DNA of 64,000 nt from assembly GCA_045652125.1 (NCBI GenBank), contig JAZRTT010000023.1, forward strand, positions 1-64,000, written 5' to 3'. The stretch comes from Avoscillospira sp045652125. GTDB taxonomy: Bacteria; Bacillota; Clostridia; Oscillospirales; Oscillospiraceae. A program made the position numbers and the translations under genes. The notes under the pieces were generated by a model that saw only the letters and a list, made by a program, of their open reading frames with translations, ran no database searches and was not told where the DNA came from. Positions 26,501-34,663 of this stretch are shown here, piece by piece. Position 1 is the first letter of the stretch; each line of letters opens with the position of its first letter.

Positions 26501-27173
26501 CGCACTGCGGAATGTTACGATCACTGCAGATGACGGAGAAGTGAAGCAATATCAGGTGCCGTATTCTGTTGGCCTGCGTGTGGAAAACGGCAAACGTGTC
26601 AATAAGGGTGACCGCATTACGGACGGTGCTCTGAGTCCTCATGATGTGCTGCGGATCTCCGGTGAAGAAGCAGTCCAGGAGTACCTGACACAGGAAGTTC
26701 TGGCCGTGTACCGTCAGCAGGGCGTCGATATCAATGACAAGCACATTGAAGTCATTATTCGCCAGATGATGCGGAAGGTACGGGTGGATGATCCCGGCGA
26801 TACGGAACTGCTTAGCGGTACTGTGGTGGATAATTTCGAGTTTGAAGAAGCCAACGAGGCTGTTCAGGCCCGCATAGATGCCGGTGAGACAGATCTGAAG
26901 CTCGCCACGAAGAGCTTGATTCTTATGGGCATCACCAAGGCATCTTTGGCCACAGAATCCTTCTTGTCTGCCGCTTCTTTCCAGGAGACCACCAAGGTTC
27001 TGACAGAAGCTGCCATTAAGGGGAAGGTGGACCATCTGGTCGGCCTGAAGGAAAATGTCATTATTGGCAAACTGATTCCTGCCGGCTCCGGTCTGCAGAC
27101 CTATCGTGATTATGAATTCGGTGTGACCCCTGAGTCTACGGTCACCCAGGACATGATCGACAATGAAGGCTGA
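23571..27173 (+). CDS. rpoC: RNA polymerase beta' subunit
   Basis: A 1200-residue beta' subunit. The N-terminal zinc site is C57, C59, C72, C75, and the catalytic magnesium loop is NADFDGDQM (D446, D448, D450). A second zinc cluster lies in [15 protein letters not shown], and the trigger-loop region is [25 protein letters not shown] (shown in part here as [18 protein letters not shown]). AAGGAAGGAGGCGATACTGA precedes the start. Full-length for the family. Confidence 0.98.
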   Translation: [1200 protein letters not shown]

Positions 27174-27184
27174 TAGCTAAGATG

Positions 27185-27221
27185 AAAGACCCTTCTGTTT
27201 GCAACAGAAGGGTCTTTTTCA
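27185..27221 (+). terminator. rpoBC terminator
   Basis: AAGACCCTTCTGTT pairs with AACAGAAGGGTCTT around TGC, followed by TTT. Confidence 0.85.
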
Positions 27222-27223
27222 TA

Positions 27224-27261
27224 TAAAATACTGGATACGTACAACGTATCCAGTATTTTAT
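27224..27261 (-). terminator. fakA terminator
   Basis: AAAATACTGGATACGT pairs with ACGTATCCAGTATTTT around a tiny loop, directly after the convergent rpoC terminator. Confidence 0.75.
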
Positions 27262-27266
27262 AATGT

Positions 27267-28931
27267 TTATTCAGACGAAATGAGGTAGTAGTACACCGGC
27301 TGGCCACCGGAAAGAAGGTTGATCTCAGCATTCGGACAGTACTGTGCAAATATCTCCTGTGCCTGTGTAGCCTGGGCCTCATCAATATCGGCTCCATAGA
27401 AAATATTTATAAATTCACAGCCGGATTCCGCTGTTTTTTGTGCCAGAGCAGTCAACAACTGGCCGATATCCGGTGTTGTGTCCAGAAGTGCACCGTTATA
27501 CAGACCCAGATAGTCGCCTTCCTTAATATCATGGCCGTCAAAATCAGAATTTCTTGCGGCATAAGTGACCTGCATAGTGTTAACAGTTTGGAGCGCATCC
27601 GACATGGCGGCAGTATTTGCAGCCTCATCCTGATCGGGATCAAAGTTTAACAGAGCGGTGATTCCCTGGGGAACCGTCTTGCTGGGAATAACAATAACCT
27701 TTTTTTCCGTCATAGGAATGGTTTGTTCTGCTGCCATAATAATGTTTTTGTTATTGGGAAGAACAAATACGATCTCAGCAGGTGTACGATTGATCTGAAT
27801 CAAAATATCTTCCGTGGAGGGATTCATGGTTTGCCCGCCCTGAATGATACCGTCTGCACCCAGATCACGGAATACGGAGGCCAGACCATCACCGGCACAT
27901 ACGGAAACGATACCGTATTTCTTTTCCGGTGCGGCAATCGCAGCAGACTCCAGCTCCTTCTCGACGCTGTCCAGATCATCTGTGCTTTGAGGCGCTTTGC
28001 CTGCAGCCATATCCTCATATTGTGTACGCATGTTTTCGATTTTTGCCAGCTCCAGAACACCATGCTTTTGACCCTCTGCGAGAACTGCACCGGGAATATC
28101 GGTATGGACGTGGACCTTGAATGCATCATCGTCCTCGCCGATGACCAGACTATCGCCGATTGTGTTTAGGTAGGCCCGATAGGCATCCAGGTCGGTGTTC
28201 GCGTTTTTGCGGATTATGAAAACTGTGTCAAAGGTAAAGGTGATGTCCTCGTCTGAAAGAGCTGTGAAATCAGCACTGTCTTTGGTATCCTGCAGATCCT
28301 CGGGTACGGTGATATCTTCACCGCGCAGAGAAGAGAGCATCCCCTCCAGAATGGTCAGGAAGCCCATTCCGCCGGCATCTACCACGCCTGCTTTTTTCAG
28401 CACCGGATTTTGATTGACCGTATCGGCCAAAGCGGATTTTCCCGCTTCAATTGCACAAACAAGGGTTGCTTCGACTCCGGGATTGTCAACTGCAAAATCA
28501 GAAGCAGCTTCACCGGCCAAACGGGAAACGGTAAGAATGGTACCCTCTGCCGGCTTCATAACGGCTTTGTACGCGGCTTTGACACCTTGGTTGATCGCAT
28601 CAGCCAGAATAATGCCATCGGCCTCCGTGCAGCCTTTCAGGGCTTTGGAGAAGCCGCGGAACAAAAGAGAGAGGATAACACCGGAATTGCCTCTGGCTCC
28701 ACGGAGCATGGCAGAGGCCGCGATATCTGCCACCTTGCTGAGAGAAGGGGCATCGGCCTTGCGAAGATCCTGTGCAGCGGCATTGAGCGTCATGGACATA
28801 TTGGTACCCGTGTCTCCGTCCGGAACAGGGAATACGTTCAGATCATTAATTTTCTGTTTTTGTATCTCAATGGATGCGGCGGCAGAAAGGAGCATTTTCC
28901 GATATGCAGCACCGTCTATGGTTAATTTCAA
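27267..28931 (-). CDS. fakA: DAK2/DegV-linked protein, fatty acid kinase ATP-binding subunit FakA-like (YloV)
   Basis: A 554-residue protein. The N-terminal DhaL/DAK2 domain has NVFPVPDGDTGTNMSMT (magnesium/ATP aspartates) and GARGNSGVILS; the C-terminal part matches the YloV/FakA extension. In Firmicutes, FakA phosphorylates fatty acids held by a DegV-family FakB; a DegV gene lies at 41690-42529 in this window. Start TTG 28931 is chosen because GGAGGG lies 7 bases upstream; ATG 28946 overlaps that site. It is co-oriented with and 18 bases after the Asp23-family gene, the usual YloU-YloV pair. Confidence 0.85.
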   Translation of the reverse strand: MKLTIDGAAYRKMLLSAAASIEIQKQKINDLNVFPVPDGDTGTNMSMTLNAAAQDLRKADAPSLSKVADIAASAMLRGARGNSGVILSLLFRGFSKALKGCTEADGIILADAINQGVKAAYKAVMKPAEGTILTVSRLAGEAASDFAVDNPGVEATLVCAIEAGKSALADTVNQNPVLKKAGVVDAGGMGFLTILEGMLSSLRGEDITVPEDLQDTKDSADFTALSDEDITFTFDTVFIIRKNANTDLDAYRAYLNTIGDSLVIGEDDDAFKVHVHTDIPGAVLAEGQKHGVLELAKIENMRTQYEDMAAGKAPQSTDDLDSVEKELESAAIAAPEKKYGIVSVCAGDGLASVFRDLGADGIIQGGQTMNPSTEDILIQINRTPAEIVFVLPNNKNIIMAAEQTIPMTEKKVIVIPSKTVPQGITALLNFDPDQDEAANTAAMSDALQTVNTMQVTYAARNSDFDGHDIKEGDYLGLYNGALLDTTPDIGQLLTALAQKTAESGCEFINIFYGADIDEAQATQAQEIFAQYCPNAEINLLSGGQPVYYYLISSE

Positions 28932-28949
28932 TTGTGTTCCCTCCATGCG

Positions 28950-29303
28950 TCAGTCCGCAGTAATAGAATCCACAAAGACATTCACAGCCTTGACATGGGT
29001 GCCGGTGGATTTCGTAACGTTGTATTTAACTTCACTGATGATTGCTTCGCCGATGGCGGCGATGTTAACGCCTCGATCGACCATAATGTGTAAGTCAATC
29101 ACAATGGAGCTGTCATCACAGAATACGACCTTGACGCCCTTTCCCATGGCCTCACGGCGCAGCAGGTGTACCAGGCCGTCAGTCATAGAGCGGACAGCCA
29201 TTCCCTTGACTCCGAAACAATTTGTGGCGGCATAACCTGCCAAATTGGTGTAAACAGCACCGTCAACAGCGATGAGCCCGCGGTCTGTGGCAAGACGAAT
29301 CAT
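28950..29303 (-). CDS. Asp23/Gls24-family envelope stress protein (YloU-like)
   Basis: A 117-residue Asp23/DUF322 protein: GLIAVDGAVYTNLAGYAATNC at the start, VKVVFCDDSSIVIDLHIMV and IGEAIISEVKYNV later. Family members bind to the membrane or to FakA-type partners and are tied to envelope homeostasis. The start has AAAAGGAGGTTCCTTT upstream. It precedes fakA directly. Confidence 0.88.
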   Translation of the reverse strand: MIRLATDRGLIAVDGAVYTNLAGYAATNCFGVKGMAVRSMTDGLVHLLRREAMGKGVKVVFCDDSSIVIDLHIMVDRGVNIAAIGEAIISEVKYNVTKSTGTHVKAVNVFVDSITAD

Positions 29304-29432
29304 AAAGGAACCTCCTTTTGCGAATAGGCATAATTTTGTTTCTATATTGTAACCGATTTAGAAGAAAAGTACAAGAGGGTATTTTCAAATAAAGAAGCAG
29401 AAAAACTGTGAAGTGCCGCCCAGAGACAAAAA

Positions 29433-29734
29433 GGTCCGGCCTATGGCAAGACTGCACACCCTTCTTCGAATGTATATCATACCCGTTACCCTTGCAGCCG
29501 GCTCAGAAACGGCACCCTCACGGCACACGCAGAGATCCGCTTAATGCTGCTCGGTTCCCCGCCTGACATGGTTCACGGGACTGCGTTGCGTGAGACCGAA
29601 TCCTCAACACCGCTTACAAGGGGCGACAATACGATATACATCCTCAGTCGGGAATTCATCCCTGCTGTAGCGGATTGCAGGTTACAGGGCACCGCTATCT
29701 CCCCGACTAGTGCAGCCTTGCCACAGGCCGGACC
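29433..29734 (-). ncRNA. ffs: Signal recognition particle RNA, large Alu-containing type
   Basis: The 5' end (GGTCCGGCCTGTGGCAAGG) and 3' end (ending GGCCGGACC) pair over about 25 bases. The Alu-domain text GGGGAGATAGCGGTGCCCTG and CTGCAATCCGCTACAGCAGG is present, as in Bacillus scRNA. The S-domain GTCAGG...GGAA...GAGCAGCATTAAG carries the Ffh-binding helix. A T-run follows the 3' end. Length is about 300 nt, as in other Firmicutes. It starts 14 bases past acpP. Confidence 0.92.
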
Positions 29735-29747
29735 TGTGGCAATTCCA

Positions 29748-29963
29748 TTACATTTTGCTTTCTATAAAAGCGACCAGCTCGCCGATGGTAGCAAGCTTTT
29801 CTTCCACTTCCAGTTCAATTCCCAAATCATCTTCCAGGTCCATGACCATTTCCACTGTATCAAGGGAGTCAATACCCAAGCTTTCTAAAGTTGTATCGGG
29901 AGTGATATCTTCCAGAGCAATATCCATCTGCTCGGACAGATATTTGGCAATCTTTTCAAACAT
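29748..29963 (-). CDS. acpP: Acyl carrier protein (fatty acid synthesis)
   Basis: A 71-residue acyl carrier protein with the phosphopantetheine site GIDSLDTVEMVM (Ser33). The start at ATG 29963 (MFEKIAKYL) has GGAGGAATTGATT upstream; the open frame extends 8 codons further without a site. It carries growing acyl chains in type II fatty acid synthesis. It stands alone behind its own promoter and palindrome. Confidence 0.93.
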   Translation of the reverse strand: MFEKIAKYLSEQMDIALEDITPDTTLESLGIDSLDTVEMVMDLEDDLGIELEVEEKLATIGELVAFIESKM

Positions 29964-29990
29964 AATCAATTCCTCCGGTCTATTCACGGT

Positions 29991-30010
29991 TATGGTTTTC
30001 GAAAACCATA
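29991..30010. promoter_or_regulatory. 20-bp perfect palindrome in the acpP leader
   Basis: TATGGTTTTCGAAAACCATA lies just after the predicted start of transcription and about 30 bases before the acpP start codon. It is placed as an operator or RNA hairpin would be. It does not match the FapR or FabT consensus that I know. Confidence 0.6.
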
Positions 30011-30017
30011 CCTTAGT

Positions 30018-30045
30018 ATAATACGGAATTCTGATGGAAAGTCAA
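30018..30045 (-). promoter_or_regulatory. Promoter of acpP
   Basis: TTGACT, 16 bases, TATTAT on the minus strand. Confidence 0.65.
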
Positions 30046-30061
30046 GCAAAACTTTTAACGG

Positions 30062-31231
30062 TCAGCTGAGGAAATCCCGAAGTTTTTTACTCCGGCTTGG
30101 ATGCCGCAGCTTCCGCAGTGCCTTGGATTCGATCTGGCGAATTCGCTCCCGGGTCACGTCAAATTCCTTTCCGACTTCCTCCAGCGTATGAGATTTGCCG
30201 TCGGTAAGGCCAAAACGCATACGCAAAACCTGCTCTTCCCGTGGAGTAAGGGTATTCAGCACTTCTTCCAACTGCTCACGAAGCAAGGTGTAAGAAGCGG
30301 CTTCCGCCGGTTGAGAGGCATCTTCATCCTGAATAAAGTCACCAAGATGGCTGTCCTCCTCTTCGCCAATGGGAGTTTCCAAAGATACGGGTTCCTGTGC
30401 GATCTTCAGAACTTCCTCCACTTTACCTACATCCATTTTCATTTCTGCTGCGATCTCAACGGAGGTCGGCTCTCTGCCAAGCCGTTGAACCATGGTGTGA
30501 GAGGTGCGGATAACGCGATTGATGGTTTCTACCATGTGAACAGGGATGCGGATGGTGCGGGCCTGGTCGGCAATGGCTCTGGTGATCGCCTGCCTGATCC
30601 ACCAAGTGGCATAGGTAGAAAATTTATAGCCCTTTGTGTGGTCGAATTTTTCTACGGCCTTCAACAGTCCCAGATTGCCTTCCTGAATTAGATCCAGAAG
30701 CTGCATCCCTCTGCCTACGTAGCGTTTTGCAATAGACACAACCAATCGCAGGTTAGCTTCTGTCATTTTTTGGCTTGCTTTGGGGTCACCGTGGCTCATG
30801 CGCTCTGCAACCTCAAGTTCTTCTTCCGATGTGAGCAAGGGAATCTTACCGATCTCCTTGAGGTACATCCGAACCGGATCATCCATCTTGGCGCCGGGAT
30901 CCGGCAGAGGAGTCAGCATTTCATCCGAATTGGACAGGGGATCGCTTTCAAGCGTTTGCAGATCATCCTCAGAGGGTACCTCATCTTCCAAAAGATCGGG
31001 ATCCAACAGTTCCAGCACATCGGTCACATCGATCTCAATGCGGAGCGCATCCAGCAGGTCGTAGAACTGTTCAGCCTGCTCATCCGTTGCATGAACGAAA
31101 TCCAGTACCTCTATGAGATGTTTGGAGGAGACCTTACCTGCGTTTTTTGCCTCAGTCAAAAGGGCTGCCAGCTTTTGCCGGTGCTCTTCGCTGAGATACA
31201 TAGCATCCAGACGTTCCATTGCGTATTCCAT
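30062..31231 (-). CDS. rpoD: Primary sigma factor
   Basis: A 389-residue sigma-70. Region 1.1 lies at the N-terminus, with an acidic stretch (DPDLLEDEVPSEDDLQ). Region 1.2-2.4 includes DPVRMYLKEIGKIPLL, NLRLVVSIAKRYVGRG, LDLIQEGNLGLLKAVEKF and YATWWIRQAI; region 4 includes LEEVGKEFDVTRERIRQIE. The start at ATG 31231 has GGAGG 8 bases upstream. It follows dnaG by 4 bases: the common dnaG-rpoD pair. Confidence 0.97.
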   Translation of the reverse strand: MEYAMERLDAMYLSEEHRQKLAALLTEAKNAGKVSSKHLIEVLDFVHATDEQAEQFYDLLDALRIEIDVTDVLELLDPDLLEDEVPSEDDLQTLESDPLSNSDEMLTPLPDPGAKMDDPVRMYLKEIGKIPLLTSEEELEVAERMSHGDPKASQKMTEANLRLVVSIAKRYVGRGMQLLDLIQEGNLGLLKAVEKFDHTKGYKFSTYATWWIRQAITRAIADQARTIRIPVHMVETINRVIRTSHTMVQRLGREPTSVEIAAEMKMDVGKVEEVLKIAQEPVSLETPIGEEEDSHLGDFIQDEDASQPAEAASYTLLREQLEEVLNTLTPREEQVLRMRFGLTDGKSHTLEEVGKEFDVTRERIRQIESKALRKLRHPSRSKKLRDFLS

Positions 31232-31235
31232 AAGG

Positions 31236-32978
31236 TCAACCTCCGTATCTTTTTTTCTCCTGCATCCGGGCCTGCAATGCCATAAGGGCATCTTCGCCGG
31301 TGCGGAGAGTTTTTTCGTATTCGGTGAGAATTACGTGTGTACAGTCCTGTGCGACCTGATCGGAAGCCAGGTCCCGGTAGCGTTCTGCAAGTGCGGTCAA
31401 GTGACTCATTTCTTCCGAAGAAAATTCACTTTGCAAAGAGGAAAGAGCAACGGGGCGATCATTCCGATAGCAGTCCAACAGCAGCCGGAATGCCTTGCCC
31501 AGAAGGGGAGAGGAGAACTGCTCCGGTAATAGCTTCAAATCAGGCAGCAGACTGGGGTCCTTGAGTGTTTGTACAATCAACTGTTCCTCAGCCCTGGCTG
31601 ATTTGGTGTTTGAGTAGGAAAGACTTTTGCCGTGGGGCTGTACCTGCGTGTGCAGATCCAGATCGGCCTGCAGCTGCTTCTTTTCCTCTCGCTGACGGCG
31701 GCGTTTATAGGCTCTTGCAATTTCGTGAGACATGGTTTCCGGAGTGATACCGGCTGCTTCCGCTGCTCGTCTGCCGTAAACTTCTCTGCTGACGGAGGAG
31801 GGGAAGGTGGAGATCAGCTCCGCTGCATCTTTCAAAAAGGCCACTTTTTGACCATCTTGTGTCAGGTCGAATTTTTGCTGCAGGCTCAGAAGGCGGTATT
31901 CAGCTTGATTTTCCGATTGATCCAGCAAAATCCGGAAACGATCAGCACCGTATTTTTTTAGGAACTCATCCGGGTCTTTTGCCCCCTGCATCCGCAGAAT
32001 CTTGACTTGCAGACCTGCTTTTTCCAACATGGGAATGGCACGGCGTGTGGCGTTTTGTCCGGCTTCATCTCCATCATAGGTCAGAACGACCTGTGTGGTA
32101 TATTTGGCCAGCAGTTGGGCATGTTCTTCCGTAAAAGCAGTTCCGAGAGAGGCAACGGCACAGTCAAAACCATACTGGTGCAGGGCTATGGCATCCAGAT
32201 AGCCTTCTGTAAGAATGATTCGTCCTGCCTTTGATTTGCGGGCCACATTCAGTGCGAAAAGATTTTTTCGCTTATTGAAGATCATGGTTTCCGGAGAGTT
32301 CAGATATTTGGGTTTGGAATCATCCAATACCCGGCCGCCAAAACCAATGATATTGCCCCGGACATCAATGATGGGAAACATGAGACGGTTGCGGAAACGA
32401 TCGTAGAGACTGCCTTTTGGACTTTTTAACACCAGTCCTGCCTCCAGAAGTTCCTCTTTGGTATATCCTTTTTTCGTCATGTTATCCAAAAGGCCGCTCC
32501 ATTCGTTTGGAGCATAGCCAAGGCCAAATCTCATAACGACGGATTTGGATAAACCACGCTTTTCGATATAATCGCGGCCGGGCTGCCCAATGGGACTGTT
32601 GAGCTGCTCATGGAAGTATCTGGCAGCTTCCTTGCACAGAGCCCGAAGGCGTTCTTGTTTTTTGTATGTAGACTGATTTTGCTGATCTTCCGGCACTTCC
32701 ATTCCGGATTTTTTAGCAAGAAATCGGACGGCATCGGGGAAGTCAAGCCCTTCCACTTCCATAATGAAGTTGACAGGTCCGCCACCTTTGTGACAGCCAA
32801 AGCAGTAATAGATGTTTTTGTCGGGGGAAACAGAAAAAGAGGCGGTTTTTTCATTGTGAAATGGACAAAGGCCAAAGAGATTGCTGCCGCGGCGGGTGAG
32901 AGCTACATATTGACCAACTACATCATCTATGGGGTTTCGAACAGACAGTTCGTCTAAAAAGGATGGGGGAAACGCCAT
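31236..32978 (-). CDS. dnaG: DNA primase
   Basis: A 580-residue primase. The CHC2 zinc site is C38, H41, C59, C62 (LCPFHNEKTASF...YYCFGCHKGG). The Toprim core has ILTEGYLDAIAL and YDGDEAGQNA. The C-terminal ~150 residues would bind DnaB. The start at ATG 32978 has AAGGAGGCCTCT just upstream. Confidence 0.97.
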   Translation of the reverse strand: MAFPPSFLDELSVRNPIDDVVGQYVALTRRGSNLFGLCPFHNEKTASFSVSPDKNIYYCFGCHKGGGPVNFIMEVEGLDFPDAVRFLAKKSGMEVPEDQQNQSTYKKQERLRALCKEAARYFHEQLNSPIGQPGRDYIEKRGLSKSVVMRFGLGYAPNEWSGLLDNMTKKGYTKEELLEAGLVLKSPKGSLYDRFRNRLMFPIIDVRGNIIGFGGRVLDDSKPKYLNSPETMIFNKRKNLFALNVARKSKAGRIILTEGYLDAIALHQYGFDCAVASLGTAFTEEHAQLLAKYTTQVVLTYDGDEAGQNATRRAIPMLEKAGLQVKILRMQGAKDPDEFLKKYGADRFRILLDQSENQAEYRLLSLQQKFDLTQDGQKVAFLKDAAELISTFPSSVSREVYGRRAAEAAGITPETMSHEIARAYKRRRQREEKKQLQADLDLHTQVQPHGKSLSYSNTKSARAEEQLIVQTLKDPSLLPDLKLLPEQFSSPLLGKAFRLLLDCYRNDRPVALSSLQSEFSSEEMSHLTALAERYRDLASDQVAQDCTHVILTEYEKTLRTGEDALMALQARMQEKKRYGG

Positions 32979-33005
32979 AGAGGCCTCCTTTCTGTGCTGC
33001 GGCAT

Positions 33006-34010
33006 TCAGCGTGCCTGCCACGCACTTGGAATAAAAATGCTTTCGTATTTATAAACGGCATATTTATCAGTCATACCGGCTATGTAGTCGCAAATGACAC
33101 TGGAAATGCCATCAAAATCAAGCTGTGGTACGAAATCAGCCGGAAGCTGTTCCGGGTGTTTTGAGTAGTGGGTGTAAAGTGCCTGAATAATTCCACGCGC
33201 CTTGACTTCCTCACCTTTGGCCACAGGGTTTCGGTAAACACGCTCAAAGAGGAAATCCCGCAGCCGATCCATTGCGTCCAGAACCTCCGGCTGCATGGAA
33301 AGGGTGCCGGTTTTGTTTGTGTGAGCGATCATATCTGCAACCAAAGTGTTGATCCGCTCCTTGTGATTCTCGCCTAAAATATAGGAGATATCTCTGGGAA
33401 TATCCGAATCGGTCAAAAGCCCTGCACGGATGGCATCATCCATATCGTGATTGATGTAGGCGATACGGTCAGAGGTACGGACGATTTGCCCCTCCCACGT
33501 TTCGGGAATATAGGTGCCGGAATGACCAAGGATTCCCATTCGAACTTCATAGGTCAGGTTCAGACCGAGCCCGTCTTTTTCCAGCTTGTCCACTACACGC
33601 AGGGATTGTTGGTTATGGGAAAAAGGAATACCGGTGATTTCCGTCAGTGCTACTTCACCGGCGTGACCGAAAGGAGTATGCCCCAAATCGTGCCCAAGTG
33701 CGATCGCTTCTGTCAGATCTTCATTAAGGCGAAGGGCGCGGGCTATGGTGCGGGCGATGCGGCTGACTTCCAAAGTATGGGTCATTCGGGTGCGGTAATG
33801 GTCGCCCTCTGGCTGCAAAAATACCTGTGTTTTGTGCATCAGTCTGCGAAAAGCCTTGCTGTGAACAATTCGGTCTGTATCCCTTTGATAGCAGGTACGA
33901 ATGTCACTTTCTTCCTGTGCAAATGCACGGCCTTTGGTTTGTGCAGCCTTTTGCGCATGAGGAGACAGCTGATCCAATTCCGCCTGTTCCAGATATTCAC
34001 GAATCGTCAT
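33006..34010 (-). CDS. dgt: Deoxyguanosinetriphosphate triphosphohydrolase-like protein (HD domain)
   Basis: A 334-residue HD-domain phosphohydrolase with RRLMHKTQVF, HTLEVSRIARTIARALRL (His78) and ALGHDLGHTPFGHAGE (H107, D108). It cleaves dNTPs to nucleoside and triphosphate. In Firmicutes it often precedes dnaG, as here (27 bases). It starts 9 bases after the yigZ stop. Confidence 0.9.
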   Translation of the reverse strand: MTIREYLEQAELDQLSPHAQKAAQTKGRAFAQEESDIRTCYQRDTDRIVHSKAFRRLMHKTQVFLQPEGDHYRTRMTHTLEVSRIARTIARALRLNEDLTEAIALGHDLGHTPFGHAGEVALTEITGIPFSHNQQSLRVVDKLEKDGLGLNLTYEVRMGILGHSGTYIPETWEGQIVRTSDRIAYINHDMDDAIRAGLLTDSDIPRDISYILGENHKERINTLVADMIAHTNKTGTLSMQPEVLDAMDRLRDFLFERVYRNPVAKGEEVKARGIIQALYTHYSKHPEQLPADFVPQLDFDGISSVICDYIAGMTDKYAVYKYESIFIPSAWQAR

Positions 34011-34019
34011 AACCTCACC

Positions 34020-34661
34020 TCACTGTGATTTCTCTCCATCAATCGGGAAGGCAATGTATTCCTGCCCGGTGATCATGCCTTCCAAAGTTCCGGCGGAAAT
34101 ATCTATAACACGATCTAGGAATTCCTTGGTTTTGGCAGTTGGAATCAGGAGTTCCAGCTCCACATCGGCACCATATTGCGTATCACGGATAATGCCTTCA
34201 TAGGAGGAAACCTCCTGTTTCATCCGTTCAAACCAAGCGTAGGGGATAGGGAGCCAGATCACATCCCATACCCGCTTCATGGATTTGCCTGCTGCATCCA
34301 CGGCGATTTTCGCACCGTGACCGTACGCTCGAAACAGACCGCCTGCACCAAGAAGAATTCCGCCGAAATATCGAGTTACCACACAGCAAACATTGAAAAG
34401 CCCCTCCCGCTGCAAAACCTGCAGGGTCGGCATGCCGGCAGTTCCTGCCGGCTCTCCGGCGTCAGAAAATCGAGTAGGGCCATCTTTAATAATATAGGCG
34501 TAGACATTGTGAGCGGCATCCCAATAAGTTTCCCGCATATCCTTAATGTGGGTAAGTGCGGCTTCTTCTGTTTCTGTATGCCAGATGTGGCCAATAAATC
34601 GGGAGCGTTTTTCTACAAACTCTGCCTCAGCGTCTTTGGCAGGGATCAAATATTCGTCCAT
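34020..34661 (-). CDS. YigZ/IMPACT family protein
   Basis: A 213-residue protein with the N-terminal UPF0029/IMPACT domain: EKRSRFIGHIW, DGEPAGTAGMPTLQVL-like text (SDAGEPAGTAGMPTLQVL) and VVTRYFGGILLGAGGLFRAY, plus a DUF1949 ferredoxin-like C-terminus. The biochemical role is not settled; links to translation control are suggested for eukaryotic IMPACT. It sits 2 bases after hflX. Confidence 0.9.
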   Translation of the reverse strand: MDEYLIPAKDAEAEFVEKRSRFIGHIWHTETEEAALTHIKDMRETYWDAAHNVYAYIIKDGPTRFSDAGEPAGTAGMPTLQVLQREGLFNVCCVVTRYFGGILLGAGGLFRAYGHGAKIAVDAAGKSMKRVWDVIWLPIPYAWFERMKQEVSSYEGIIRDTQYGADVELELLIPTAKTKEFLDRVIDISAGTLEGMITGQEYIAFPIDGEKSQ

Positions 34662-34663
34662 GG

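Noticed and set aside
19944..27035. A 2363-codon open frame on the minus strand opposite rpoBC
   Set aside because: It mirrors the codon bias of two certain genes on the other strand, has no start signal, and its composition is not protein-like.
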